From contig NZ_JARJNR010000002.1 in NCBI RefSeq assembly GCF_030143255.1, positions 186,001 to 250,000 of the forward strand: a DNA stretch of 64,000 bases, read 5' to 3'. Made by a program: the position numbers and the translations under genes. This document shows, in pieces, positions 7,351-18,165 of the stretch. The notes under the pieces were generated by a model, which worked only from the letters and a program-made list of their open reading frames with translations, did not search any database and was not told the DNA's origin. The stretch is from Frigidibacter sp. SD6-1 (GTDB lineage Bacteria; Pseudomonadota; Alphaproteobacteria; Rhodobacterales; Rhodobacteraceae). Each line of letters begins with the position of its first letter. The first letter of the stretch is position 1.

Positions 7351-8769
7351 ATGAGCGCTAAATATATCCTGACGGCAGGATTGCTGGGCCTTGTGCTTGG
7401 CACTCCGATGAACCGGGTCCATGCCGAGACCCTCAAGGTTGTGGAAGGCTCCACCTCCTCGACGCTCGAGGTTCCGATGAACCGCGCCGTCGTGGTCGAA
7501 GCCGACCAGCCCTTCGCCGAACTGTCCATCGCCAATCCGGCGATCGCCGATATTTCCACCCTGTCCGACAAGTCGATCTACGTACTCGGCAAGGCGCCGG
7601 GGCGCACGACGCTGACCCTTCTTGGTCCGGACGGCAAGCTCATCACCAATGTCGATGTGCAGGTGTCGCTCGACGTGGCCGAGTTCAAGGAGCGGCTGAA
7701 GCAGATCCTCCCGAACGAGAATATCGAGGTCCGCACCGCCAATGACGGCATCGTGCTGTCGGGCGTCGTTTCCTCGATCGCCGCCCTCGACCGCGCTCTC
7801 GATCTCGCGGAGCGTTACGCGCCGCAGCGGGTCTCGAACCTGATGGGCGTCGGCGGCACACAACAGGTGATGCTCAAGGTCCGCTTCGCGGAAATGCAGC
7901 GCTCGGTCGGCAAGACGCTGAATGGCGGCCTGCTGTTCAACAGCGGCAATGTCGGCGGCGGCACGGGTACGGGCGGTCTTACATTGCGCCCGGACCCAAC
8001 CACGCCGGGCCGGAACGTCATCGACACCGGATTCAGGGTATCCCAGAACTTCGCTGGGGCTGGGATCATCGACTTCAGTCTTGGCGGCGTCCAGCTTGCG
8101 GCAATGCTTGAAGCATTGGAAAGCAAAGGTTTGGTGCGCACTCTCGCAGAGCCCAATCTTACAGCTCTCTCGGGTCAAGAAGCGAAGTTCCTCGCCGGGG
8201 GCGAGTACCCGATCCCGGTGCCCGACAAGGACAATAACGTCACTATCGAGTACAAACCCTTCGGTGTGGAATTGGCCTTCACACCGCGTGTCGTCGATGG
8301 AGACATCATCAATATTGCACTGAATGCGGCGGTTTCCGGAATTGACACCACCGTGAGCATCCAGAACGGAAGCTTCGCGGTAAATGCGTTCAAACGGCGC
8401 GAAGCGGAAACCACAGTTGAAGTGCGTGACGGCGAGAGCTTCGCCATCGCAGGGCTTTTGCAGGACGAATTCACCGACCTGAACAACCAGGTGCCATGGC
8501 TCGGCGACATCCCGGTTCTTGGCATTCTGTTCCGCAGCGCCGACTATCAGCGCAACCAGACCGAGCTCGTGATCATCGTGACCCCGCATCTGGTGTCGCC
8601 GGTCCGTGGCGAGGCGCTCGCGCTTCCCACAGACCGTGTGAAGCCGCCGACCGAGGCACAGCTTTTCCTCTTCGGCCAGACCTCGGCGAACGGAAAATCC
8701 AAGAGCGGGTCCGCCGCAGAAGTCGCCAAGCAGGACTTCTCCGGTTCCTACGGCTATGTGATGGAGTAA
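7351..8769 (+). CDS. cpaC: Tad outer-membrane secretin CpaC/RcpA
   Basis: A 472-residue secretin forming the outer-membrane channel for the pilus. A signal peptide (about 1-25, ending VHAE) leads into the pilus N-terminal domain (VVVEADQPFAELSIANPAIAD) and a BON-like module, then the type II/III secretin domain from about residue 240 (LAEPNLTALSGQEAKFLAGG and the C-terminal VPWLGDIPVLGILFRS). The length is normal for CpaC. The next gene starts four bases after the stop, so CpaC and the OmpA lipoprotein are coupled. The stretch 8030-8440 has slightly lower GC than the flanks, with no frame change. Confidence 0.93.
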   Translation: MSAKYILTAGLLGLVLGTPMNRVHAETLKVVEGSTSSTLEVPMNRAVVVEADQPFAELSIANPAIADISTLSDKSIYVLGKAPGRTTLTLLGPDGKLITNVDVQVSLDVAEFKERLKQILPNENIEVRTANDGIVLSGVVSSIAALDRALDLAERYAPQRVSNLMGVGGTQQVMLKVRFAEMQRSVGKTLNGGLLFNSGNVGGGTGTGGLTLRPDPTTPGRNVIDTGFRVSQNFAGAGIIDFSLGGVQLAAMLEALESKGLVRTLAEPNLTALSGQEAKFLAGGEYPIPVPDKDNNVTIEYKPFGVELAFTPRVVDGDIINIALNAAVSGIDTTVSIQNGSFAVNAFKRREAETTVEVRDGESFAIAGLLQDEFTDLNNQVPWLGDIPVLGILFRSADYQRNQTELVIIVTPHLVSPVRGEALALPTDRVKPPTEAQLFLFGQTSANGKSKSGSAAEVAKQDFSGSYGYVME

Positions 8770-8773
8770 GACG

Positions 8774-9445
8774 ATGCAAAAGCACCTTGCCCTCGCCCTC
8801 ATCTCCGTCAGCGCGCTCGCCCTCGCGAGCTGCTCGAAGGAAACCAACATCGCCCGGTCCTTCTACGCCGAGGCCGGATCGGAGATCGAAACCCGCGACT
8901 TCGGCCATTCGACCATGGCCAACACCCAGATCCAGTCCGGCGAACGGGACTATGTCATTGACCTGACACGCAGATTCGCAGCGGACGTCCCGAACACCGT
9001 GAACTTCGAATTCAACAGCGCGGTCCTCGACGGCGCCGCGCAGGACGCGCTCATGCGTCAGGCCGACTGGATCCGGCAGTTCCCGGAAGTGCGTTTCCGT
9101 GTCTACGGTCACACCGACCTCGTGGGTTCGGACGCCTACAACAAGCGGCTCGGCCTGCGCCGGGCGAATGCGGTCGTGTCCTTCCTCGCCTCGCAGGGCA
9201 TCAGCAAGTCGCGGCTGGAAGCAGTGGCCTCGTTCGGCGAGACCCAGCCGCTGGTCTTCACTCAGGACCCCGAGCGCAAGAATCGCCGGACGGTCACCGA
9301 AGTGTCGGGTTTCGTCGCCAACAGTTCTCTGGTGCTGAACGGAAAGTACGCGCAGATCATCTTCCGCGAATATGTCGCCAGCGCGATGCCGGTCCATACC
9401 CAGGCGGAAGTCACCGAAGGCAGCGGGGCGGCGGGTTCCAATTAG
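8774..9445 (+). CDS. OmpA-family peptidoglycan-binding lipoprotein in the CpaD position
   Basis: A 223-residue lipoprotein. The signal ends in the lipobox LASC (Cys20). Residues about 65-185 form an OmpA-like domain with FEFNSAVLD, YGHTDLVGSDAYNKRLGLRR and NRRTVTEV, which would bind peptidoglycan. Most Tad loci have CpaD/RcpB here; this protein replaces it and would tie the secretin to the wall. It is four bases downstream of cpaC and followed by an intrinsic terminator, so cpaC and this gene form a two-gene unit. Confidence 0.85.
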   Translation: MQKHLALALISVSALALASCSKETNIARSFYAEAGSEIETRDFGHSTMANTQIQSGERDYVIDLTRRFAADVPNTVNFEFNSAVLDGAAQDALMRQADWIRQFPEVRFRVYGHTDLVGSDAYNKRLGLRRANAVVSFLASQGISKSRLEAVASFGETQPLVFTQDPERKNRRTVTEVSGFVANSSLVLNGKYAQIIFREYVASAMPVHTQAEVTEGSGAAGSN

Positions 9446-9472
9446 TCCTGACTTCCCATTGTTTCAGCTTCG

Positions 9473-9509
9473 GGGCGGCCTTTGGCAACAAAGGCCGCCC
9501 TTCGCTTTT
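9473..9509 (+). terminator. Intrinsic terminator between the OmpA lipoprotein and cpaE
   Basis: A perfect 11-bp stem, GGGCGGCCTTT with AAAGGCCGCCC, loop GGCAAC, is followed by TTCGCTTTT. It separates the cpaC block from the cpaE-cpaA block, so the latter needs its own promoter in 9510-9694. Confidence 0.88.
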
Positions 9510-9694
9510 GATCGTCTCAACAAATCGCATAATTTCGATCTTTTGGCCCCAATCTTGCCAAGTTTCTCCCTGAGTTTCGAAACCCGGGAGTAAGGCCGAA
9601 GGCTTATCTTCGGTCGCTGTGGCGAGTGACGGGTGGGCAAAGTCCGCCGTTCGGAACTGTGGCGCGGGAAATCGCGCGGAAAAGGACGTTGGGA

Positions 9695-10945
9695 ATGAGC
9701 AGTGTAGCAGCTTTGCAGCCGGAGGCGGCGCCGATCCTCGCCTGTACGGTGGCGCGCGATGTCTCGAACTTCGATCTTCTGATTGAGGATATGGAGGCCG
9801 AGCTTGGCGAAAGCTGGGGCGACCTGACCTTCGCCGACGCCCAGGTCTTTCTCGGCCAGCCCGAAGCCAATGCCCTTGAATTCATCGCCATCGCCGTCGA
9901 CGCCCAGGACGAAAGCGACATCGCCCAGATCGCCGCGACCATCACCACCGCCAAGGACAAGGGCGTGAAGGTGATCCTGATCGCCGACGAGGTCAGCCCG
10001 ATCGCGCTCCACCAGCTTCTGAAGCTCGGCGCCGACGGATTCGTTCCCTACCCCCTACCTGAAAACGCTCTGCACGAGGCAATCGAACGGATGCGTGCCG
10101 CGGCTCAGGCGGCCGAACACGGCGAGCATGGCGCCCATGCGCCGGCCTTCAAGGGCAAGGGCGACAGGGACGGCGTGATTCTGCCGGTCCACAGCCTCGC
10201 CGGCGGCTGCGGGGCGACGACACTGGCGGTAAACCTCGCCTGGGAACTGGCGACCGTCCAGAAGGACAATCCCCCGCGCGTGGCGCTTCTGGATTTCAAC
10301 TTCCAGTTCGGTTCGGTTTCGACCTACCTCGACCTGCCCCGCCGCGAGGCGGTCTATGAAATGCTGTCGAACACCGCAGCGCTCGACGCGGAATCGCTTC
10401 TGCAATCGATGGTCGTCTATCAGGAAAAGCTCAGCGTCCTGACCGCGCCCGCCGACATGCTGCCGCTCGACATCGCCACATCGGACGATATCAACCGCAT
10501 CCTCGACGTGGCGCGCGCGAATTTCGACTATGTCGTGATCGACATGCCCGCGACCATCGTGCAGTGGACCGAAGCGGTTCTGTCGAAGGCCAGTGTCTAT
10601 TTCGCCCTGATGGAACTCGACATGCGCTCGGCCCAGAATGCCTTGCGGATGATCCGCGCGCTGAAGTCCGAAGACCTGCCGCACGAAAAGCTCCGGTTCG
10701 CACTCAACCGGGCACCGAAGTTCACCGACCTGTCGGGCAAGAGCCGCGCCAAACGCCTGGCGGAAAGCCTTGATATCACGCTTGAATTGCAGCTTCCGGA
10801 TGGTTCCGCCCAGGTGACCCAGTCCAATGACCACGGGGCGCCCCTGGCCGAGACCGCGCCGAAGAATCCGCTGCGCAAGGAAATCGCCAAGCTCGCCAAG
10901 CAGATCTTCGACCTGAACAAGGCCGCGGCTGACGCCCGGGCCTGA
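9695..10945 (+). CDS. cpaE: Tad localisation ATPase-like protein CpaE/TadZ
   Basis: A 416-residue protein that places the Tad machine in the cell. Residues about 25-135 form an atypical receiver-like domain; residues about 160-410 are a ParA/MinD-type domain. The Walker A region reads AGGCGATT, lacking the usual lysine before the threonines, as is known for TadZ proteins, so nucleotide handling is non-classical. The Walker B-like segment is DYVVIDMPA. The ATG at 9695 is chosen because AAAGGACG precedes it; an earlier in-frame codon at 9626 gives an unrelated leader. It is followed after 33 bases by cpaF. Confidence 0.9.
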   Translation: MSSVAALQPEAAPILACTVARDVSNFDLLIEDMEAELGESWGDLTFADAQVFLGQPEANALEFIAIAVDAQDESDIAQIAATITTAKDKGVKVILIADEVSPIALHQLLKLGADGFVPYPLPENALHEAIERMRAAAQAAEHGEHGAHAPAFKGKGDRDGVILPVHSLAGGCGATTLAVNLAWELATVQKDNPPRVALLDFNFQFGSVSTYLDLPRREAVYEMLSNTAALDAESLLQSMVVYQEKLSVLTAPADMLPLDIATSDDINRILDVARANFDYVVIDMPATIVQWTEAVLSKASVYFALMELDMRSAQNALRMIRALKSEDLPHEKLRFALNRAPKFTDLSGKSRAKRLAESLDITLELQLPDGSAQVTQSNDHGAPLAETAPKNPLRKEIAKLAKQIFDLNKAAADARA

Positions 10946-10978
10946 CCGACCTGACCGACTTACCCCTGGGGGAAGACA

Positions 10979-12418
<1,440 letters not shown>

Positions 12419-12423
12419 GCGCC

Positions 12424-13392
12424 ATGATCATCAGCCCGACCCCGATCATCTACGGCCTGATCTTCGTTGCCGTGCTCTTCCTCGTCGAAGGCATCTATCT
12501 GCTAGCCTTCGGCAAGTCGATCTCGATGAACTCGAAGGTCAGCCGCCGCCTTGCCCTTCTGGAGAAGGGTGGCCAGCGCGAGAAGGTCCTTGAACAGCTC
12601 CGCAAGGAAGCCAGCCAGCACCTGCGCGCCACCGGCATTCCGCTCTATTCCCTCCTCGCCAAGAAGGCGCAGAAGGCCAACATCGCCTTCTCGCCGCAGG
12701 CGCTTATGGGGGTGATGGCTCTTCTGGCGGTCGTGGCCTTCCTCGGCCTGACGATCGGCACCGCCGCATCGCTGCCGATCCGCATCGCGGTGTCAATCAT
12801 CATGGGCGTCGGCGCGGTCTTCTTCTGGGTCAACAAGAAGGCCAAGAAGCGCATCGACATGATCGAGGAGCAATTGCCCGAGGCGGTGGAACTGATGGTC
12901 CGCAGCCTGCGCGTCGGCCACCCTTTCTCGGCGGCGATCCAGATCGTGGCGAAGGAAATTCCCGATCCCCTTGGGACCGAATTCGGCATGATCGCCGACG
13001 AGGCGGCGTATGGCCGCGAGATCACCGAATCCCTGAAGGACCTCGCCGAACGTATCGACATGCAGGATCTCCGCTTCCTTGCCGTCGCCGTGACCATCCA
13101 GAGCCAGTCGGGCGGCAACCTGGCCGAGATCCTCGACGGCCTGGCCAAGGTCATCCGCGCCCGCTTCCGGCTGTTCCGCCGGGTGCGCGCCATCACCGCA
13201 GAGGCGAAATGGTCGGGCATGTTCCTGTCGGGCTTCCCCTTGGGCGTCCTGGTGATCATCCAGGTGACGAAGCCCGACTATTTCGACACCGTGAAAGACA
13301 CGCCCTACTTCATCCCGGCGGCGCTCATCGTGTTCACCTTCCTCGCGGTGAACATCATCTTCATGAAAATCATGACCAACATCAAAGTCTGA
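12424..13392 (+). CDS. tadB: Tad inner-membrane platform protein TadB
   Basis: A 322-residue T2SSF-type membrane protein. Predicted membrane helices lie near residues 4-24, 95-135 and at the C-terminus (285-315); the T2SSF domain at about 155-280 contains LPEAVELMVRSLRVGHPF and IQSQSGGNLAEILDGLA. It pairs with TadC to form the platform that transfers CpaF work to pilin. It overlaps nothing but is only six bases after cpaF. Confidence 0.93.
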   Translation: MIISPTPIIYGLIFVAVLFLVEGIYLLAFGKSISMNSKVSRRLALLEKGGQREKVLEQLRKEASQHLRATGIPLYSLLAKKAQKANIAFSPQALMGVMALLAVVAFLGLTIGTAASLPIRIAVSIIMGVGAVFFWVNKKAKKRIDMIEEQLPEAVELMVRSLRVGHPFSAAIQIVAKEIPDPLGTEFGMIADEAAYGREITESLKDLAERIDMQDLRFLAVAVTIQSQSGGNLAEILDGLAKVIRARFRLFRRVRAITAEAKWSGMFLSGFPLGVLVIIQVTKPDYFDTVKDTPYFIPAALIVFTFLAVNIIFMKIMTNIKV

Positions 13393-13399
13393 GGCGGCG

Positions 13400-14389
13400 A
13401 TGGAACAGCTGAACCAACTGCTCACCGACACGCTCGGACCGCTCGGGCCGCTGATCGTCGTAGGCGTTCTAGGAATCGCCCTGATCGCCGCCGTGCTGCC
13501 TGTGCTGCTGAAGAAGACGGTCGATCCCCTGTCGAAGTTCCGCGACATGGCCAAGCCGCAGGCGGCGACGACCACGGCCAAGGACGGCAAGCAGAAGAAG
13601 CTCCGCGCCAGCGCCGGCGGCGGTGCCAAGCTCGACAAGTTCGCGACCTTCCTCGAACCGCAAAGCCAGGAAGAGATGAGTGCGGCACGCCTGCAAATGA
13701 CCCGCGCGGGCTATCGCGGCAAGCATGCAGTCCGCACCTTCCACGCGATCCAGTTCATGCTGGGCATCATCTGCCTGATTCTCGGCGTGATCTATGCCTT
13801 GTCTCAGGCGGGTTCCGCCGACGTATCGACCACCAAGCTCGCCATGTATGTGATCGGGCCGGGTTGCCTGGGCTATTACTTCCCGAAATACTGGGTGCAG
13901 CGCCGGGTTGAATCCCGCCAGGCCGAGATCCAGAACGGCTTCCCCGATGCGCTGGACATGCTCCTGGTCTGCGTCGAGGCGGGCCAGTCGCTCGACCAGG
14001 GGATCATCCGCGTCTCGAAGGAACTGAAGACCGGCTATCCCGCGCTGGGCGAAGAGCTGGAGATCGTGTCGCAGGAAGTGAAAGCGGGCAAGGACAAGCC
14101 CACCGTTCTCAAGGGCTTCGCCGAACGGTCGGGTGTGCAGGACGTCGCCTCCTTCGTCACCGTGATGATCCAGTCCCAGCAATTCGGCACCTCGATCGCC
14201 GAGGCGCTCCGCGTCTATGCCGGGGAAATGCGCGACAAGCGCGTGATGCGCGCTGAAGAGGCTGCGAACAAGCTGCCGACGAAGATGACGCTCGGCACGA
14301 TGATGTTCACCGTGCCGCCGCTGCTGATGATCCTTGTCGGCCCCTCCGTCTACGATATGATGCAGCTGTTCGCGAATTTCAGACTGTAG
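13400..14389 (+). CDS. tadC: Tad inner-membrane platform protein TadC
   Basis: A 329-residue partner of TadB. Helices are seen near residues 15-35, 110-160 and 295-320. The T2SSF domain includes FPDALDMLLVCVEAGQSLDQGI and IQSQQFGTSIAEALRVYA. Spacing from tadB is seven bases and to the TPR lipoprotein five, consistent with one transcript. Confidence 0.93.
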   Translation: MEQLNQLLTDTLGPLGPLIVVGVLGIALIAAVLPVLLKKTVDPLSKFRDMAKPQAATTTAKDGKQKKLRASAGGGAKLDKFATFLEPQSQEEMSAARLQMTRAGYRGKHAVRTFHAIQFMLGIICLILGVIYALSQAGSADVSTTKLAMYVIGPGCLGYYFPKYWVQRRVESRQAEIQNGFPDALDMLLVCVEAGQSLDQGIIRVSKELKTGYPALGEELEIVSQEVKAGKDKPTVLKGFAERSGVQDVASFVTVMIQSQQFGTSIAEALRVYAGEMRDKRVMRAEEAANKLPTKMTLGTMMFTVPPLLMILVGPSVYDMMQLFANFRL

Positions 14390-14394
14390 GACGG

Positions 14395-14961
14395 ATGATC
14401 CGTACAAAGCTCGGCCTGGCCGCCCTGATCGGCCTTCTGGCCGCCTGCCAATCGGCAGGCGGCCTTTTGGCACCGAAGAAGGACAATCCCTATGCGCCCG
14501 GCGTGGCGCGCGGCGAGGACTCCGTCGATGGCCTGATCGTCGGCCACCGGCTGATGGCGGCGGGCGAGTATGAACTGGCGCTGAAGGCCTATTACCGCGG
14601 CGCGGCCGAACAGGGGCCGACGGTCGATGTCCTTTCCGCGATCGGATCGGCCGACCTGAAACTCGGTCGCCTCGGGCAGGCGGAACGCATCCTCCGCCAG
14701 GCGATCGAAGTTGACGAGACCTTTGTGCCCGCCTGGAACAACCTTGGCGTCGTGCTGATGGAAAAGGGCGAGGTCGCCGAGGCAAGCCTCGTCTTCAAGA
14801 CCGCCTTCGCACTCGACAGTGGCCAATCGGACGAAATCCGCGAGAATCTGCGTCGGGCGCTCGCAAAACTGGAAAATCCCACCTATGATGCGCCCGAAGA
14901 GGCGAAGTTCTCGCTGGTGAGACGTGGCAACGGCACCTATCTGCTTCTCACCAATAACTGA
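14395..14961 (+). CDS. tadD: TadD-type TPR lipoprotein
   Basis: A 188-residue lipoprotein with lipobox LLAAC (Cys18). Tetratricopeptide units follow at about 55-145 (GEYELALKAYYRGAAEQ, LGRLGQAERILRQAI). TadD proteins are needed for secretin assembly or pilus biogenesis. It is the first of two TPR lipoproteins in the locus. Confidence 0.85.
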   Translation: MIRTKLGLAALIGLLAACQSAGGLLAPKKDNPYAPGVARGEDSVDGLIVGHRLMAAGEYELALKAYYRGAAEQGPTVDVLSAIGSADLKLGRLGQAERILRQAIEVDETFVPAWNNLGVVLMEKGEVAEASLVFKTAFALDSGQSDEIRENLRRALAKLENPTYDAPEEAKFSLVRRGNGTYLLLTNN

Positions 14962-14985
14962 GGCAACGAGCAAAGGACGCAGCAA

Positions 14986-15846
14986 ATGCGCCACCCGGTT
15001 CTGATCTCGCTCTGCATCGCAGGGATGTTTTCGCTGTCGGCCTGCCAACAGGATCGCAGCAAGGAAGCCGCCAAGGCCTTGAAGGAATTCACGGAATCCG
15101 ATCAGGCGGGTCTCAATGCCCTGATGCTGCAGGCAGCCAATCCCGACGAGGCGGTCGCCTATTTCACCAAGGCTTCCGCCGCAAACCCCGAGAACATCGA
15201 TTACCGCCGGGGGCTTGCCAAATCGCTCGTCCGCGCCAAGAAACCGCTCGAAGGCGCCCAGGTCTGGCGCGAGGTGATCGCCATGCCCGGCGCGACCAAC
15301 GACGACCGGGTGGAACTTGCCGATGCGCAGATCCGCAACAATCAGTGGAAAGAGGCGGAAGCCACGCTGAACCAGATCCCGCCGACGCACGAGACGTTCG
15401 AGCGCTACCGGCTGGAAGCGATGGTGGCGGATTCGAAGAAGAACTGGAAGAAGGCCGACAGTTTCTATGAAACCGCCTTCGGGCTGACGACCAAGCCCTC
15501 GGGCGTCCTGAACAACTGGGGCTTCTCGAAGCTGACGCGCGGCGATTATGCCGGGGCCGAGAAGCTTTTCACCCAGGCGCTGACCTACGACCCTTCGGTC
15601 TTCACCACCAAGAACAACCTTGTCCTCGCCCGCGCCGCGCAGCGCAAGTACGACATGCCGATCGTGTCGATGACGCAGGCCGAACGCGCGCAGCTTCTCT
15701 ATACGGCGGCGCTCAGCGCCATCAAGCAGGGCGATGTGGCGACCGGCCGGACCCTTCTGCAAGAGGCGGTCGACACCGCGCCCCAGTATTTCGAGGAAGC
15801 CCAGCGCGCCCTCGATACGCTTGACGCCAACGTGACGAAGGGCTGA
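14986..15846 (+). CDS. Second TPR lipoprotein of the tad locus
   Basis: A 286-residue lipoprotein with lipobox LSAC (Cys20) and tetratricopeptide units through about 45-275 (PDEAVAYFTKASAANPENID, GDYAGAEKLFTQALTYDPSV). It resembles a TadD paralogue with a longer repeat array. The next gene starts four bases downstream. Its partner in pilus assembly is not clear from sequence. Confidence 0.8.
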   Translation: MRHPVLISLCIAGMFSLSACQQDRSKEAAKALKEFTESDQAGLNALMLQAANPDEAVAYFTKASAANPENIDYRRGLAKSLVRAKKPLEGAQVWREVIAMPGATNDDRVELADAQIRNNQWKEAEATLNQIPPTHETFERYRLEAMVADSKKNWKKADSFYETAFGLTTKPSGVLNNWGFSKLTRGDYAGAEKLFTQALTYDPSVFTTKNNLVLARAAQRKYDMPIVSMTQAERAQLLYTAALSAIKQGDVATGRTLLQEAVDTAPQYFEEAQRALDTLDANVTKG

Positions 15847-15850
15847 ACCG

Positions 15851-16411
15851 ATGCTGAACATGCCGGTAGAAGATATCCAGCGCGCCTATCTCATCCTGCT
15901 CGCGCTGACGCTTCCCATCTCGCTCTGGGCCTTCTTCTCCGACCTCAAGCACATGAAGATCCCCAACCGCGCGGTCTATGCGCTGGCAGGGGTCTGGCTG
16001 GTGGCCGGTGCGCTTCTCTTTCCGCTCGACGCCTGGGCCTGGCGCTGGGTGAATGCGGTCGTCGTCTATTTCGTCGGCTACATCCTTTTTGCCCTGCGCG
16101 CGCCCGTCGGCCCGGGCGACGCGAAATTCGCCGCCGCCGCCGCACCTTTCGTCTTCCCCAACCATCTGGGCGTGATCCTCGTCTCGCTTTCGGTCTTCGC
16201 GATTGCCGCGCTCATCGCCCACCGCACGCTGCGGGCCATCCCGGCGGTCGTGCGTGCCACGCCCGACTGGGCCTCGTGGAAGCGCGGCAAGAACTGGCTG
16301 ACCGAGAAGTTCCCCTTCGGCCTGGCGCTTGTTGCCACCTTCGTCTTCTACCTCAGCTTCGTGGCGCTGCCGCCGGTTCACGGTTGGGTCGCAAGCCTCA
16401 TGAGCCGGTAA
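15851..16411 (+). CDS. cpaA: Prepilin peptidase CpaA/TadV (A24 family)
   Basis: A 186-residue polytopic aspartyl protease that removes pilin leaders. The two catalytic aspartates are visible: Asp31 in FFSDLKHMKIPN and Asp90 in the GxGD motif GPGDAKF. It has a C-terminal extension of about 40 residues with an extra helix after the core. It is the likely processing enzyme for the three AVTVDW pilins. Its last 34 bases overlap the end of the convergent gene at 16378. Confidence 0.88.
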   Translation: MLNMPVEDIQRAYLILLALTLPISLWAFFSDLKHMKIPNRAVYALAGVWLVAGALLFPLDAWAWRWVNAVVVYFVGYILFALRAPVGPGDAKFAAAAAPFVFPNHLGVILVSLSVFAIAALIAHRTLRAIPAVVRATPDWASWKRGKNWLTEKFPFGLALVATFVFYLSFVALPPVHGWVASLMSR

Positions 16412-18024
16412 AGCGGCGTCCGCCGCTCCTCGGTCAGCACATAGTTGCCGTCCTTCAGCGATTTCAGGGTGCCGTAGCGGGCCTTCTCGTAGAGCGGGCA
16501 TTCCGGCACCAGCACGTAGTCGGCATGCTCGATCCCCGGCAGGCCGCCGTAATACCAGGGCGCGGCGCCCTTGATCGGCTCGAAAGGTCCATACATCCAG
16601 AGCTGCGTGAAAAGGTCGGCCACGAAGATGCGCTTGCCCGCATAACCCGCCCCGTCCAGATCGCGCGCCAAGGTCTCGAACCAGGCCGCGAAGCCGCCCC
16701 CGGTTTCGCACTCGGGCAGGCTCTCGCCATTCAGAACCGCGATGTCGCGCGCGCCGGCAAGCGGCCGGTATAGCGCGAAGGGCGCGCCCGGCCCGTCCGC
16801 CGTGACCGTTTGCGTGACCTTGTAGATACGTCCCTGTTCGGTCAGCACATCGCCGTGTTGCGGCAGGTTCGACAGAAGCGGGCGCGTCTTGTCGGTCGGC
16901 TGTGCCAGATGCCTCAGCGGGCTGTAGGCGAGATTGAGCGCCGAGGGCAGGCCGAAACAGACGAGCGCCACGGCAGAAAGGCCCATCGCCTTCCGCAAGT
17001 CCCAGCCAAACCCGTTCACCAGACCCGCCGCAGGCCTCAGGCCAAGGCCGATCAGGGCCGCCAGCGCCAGCCATTGCGGATCGTTGCCGTAATTCTGGTA
17101 GGTGATGTAGAGAAACGCCGGCGCGAGGAAGAGAAGCGCCACCCCGGCTGCATCCCGGCCCGCCTGCCTGAGAAAGATCACCAATGCGAATAGCGCGATC
17201 GTGCCGCCAAGATAGGCGGGCGCGGCGGCAATCATGCCGAAATCCTTGCCCGGCATCGGACGCACTTCAGAGGCGGAAACGATGGCGAGGTCGTGCAGAT
17301 AGGCGAGCCAGAAGGCAGGTCCGGAAAAAGCCGTCACGATGCCAAGGACGACAAGACCCGCGATCACCGCAAAAGCGACTTCCGCCCACCAGCGTCTAGC
17401 GATCAGGCCGATCAGGAGGCCGGGGAACAGAGCGACCGCATAGGTCATCTTGATCAGCACCAGTGCCGCCATCCCTGCGCCGATCAGCATACCATCCAGA
17501 CGTCTCCCGGTGACAGTCGGCTCGCCGCTCCGGTCCAGCACGACAAGCGGCACGATCAGAAAGGCGATGGCCCAGGCCCAGCGGTTGTAATGCATCGAGA
17601 CCGAGATGCTGATCTCTGCCTCGCCATGGACGAGCGCAAGGCAGAGCACCATCACCAGCGCGCCATAGGCCCAGGCTGCCGCGCGCCCGGTCAAGGGTTC
17701 CACCCGCCGTGCACTCACCCAGACGGTCGGCACCAGAAGCACCAGCGCCACCAGAAGCTGCGCGAGGAAGATCGCATGCCCGAACCCCCAGCCCGCCTTC
17801 ACGAAGAGCGCAATGGGCGCGGTGGCCATAAGCCCGATCGGCGTCATGAAATCCAGATGCGGCCATTCGCCCGCCGCCATGCGCAGCACGATATCCGCCA
17901 GATGCAGCGTATCGCCCTCGTGCTTGCCGATATAGAAGCCGCCCTTCAGGAACGGCAGCCCGCCCATGACCAGAACAACGCCCAGAAGCAGGGCCGTCAG
18001 CCCGCGCCAGTCAAATCTTCTCAT
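16378..18024 (-). CDS. Polytopic membrane protein, GT-C glycosyltransferase-like
   Basis: A 548-residue protein with roughly ten predicted membrane helices in its first 400 residues and a periplasmic C-terminal domain of about 150 residues. The first periplasmic loop has HEGDTLHLADIVLRMAAGE and HLDFMTPIG, acidic and aromatic in the manner of GT-C enzymes that use polyprenyl-phosphate sugars, but no family-defining motif is certain. It could use a lipid-linked donor like that predicted at 1-3.8 kb; this is speculation. The ATG at 18024 is preferred over a TTG at 18030. Its 3' end overlaps cpaA. Confidence 0.6.
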   Translation of the reverse strand: MRRFDWRGLTALLLGVVLVMGGLPFLKGGFYIGKHEGDTLHLADIVLRMAAGEWPHLDFMTPIGLMATAPIALFVKAGWGFGHAIFLAQLLVALVLLVPTVWVSARRVEPLTGRAAAWAYGALVMVLCLALVHGEAEISISVSMHYNRWAWAIAFLIVPLVVLDRSGEPTVTGRRLDGMLIGAGMAALVLIKMTYAVALFPGLLIGLIARRWWAEVAFAVIAGLVVLGIVTAFSGPAFWLAYLHDLAIVSASEVRPMPGKDFGMIAAAPAYLGGTIALFALVIFLRQAGRDAAGVALLFLAPAFLYITYQNYGNDPQWLALAALIGLGLRPAAGLVNGFGWDLRKAMGLSAVALVCFGLPSALNLAYSPLRHLAQPTDKTRPLLSNLPQHGDVLTEQGRIYKVTQTVTADGPGAPFALYRPLAGARDIAVLNGESLPECETGGGFAAWFETLARDLDGAGYAGKRIFVADLFTQLWMYGPFEPIKGAAPWYYGGLPGIEHADYVLVPECPLYEKARYGTLKSLKDGNYVLTEERRTPLYRLMRLATQP

Positions 18025-18165
18025 GCCCAAATTTCCCGCCCGATCTTCCCTTTTTTGGCCACATTAGCCCGCCAGTCTCGCCATTGGAAATCTTTTGCGC
18101 AGGCCTGCCACCGCCCCTGAGTCGGGCGGCCCATGCCGGGGGCGCACGAACACGGGCAGAGTGCA

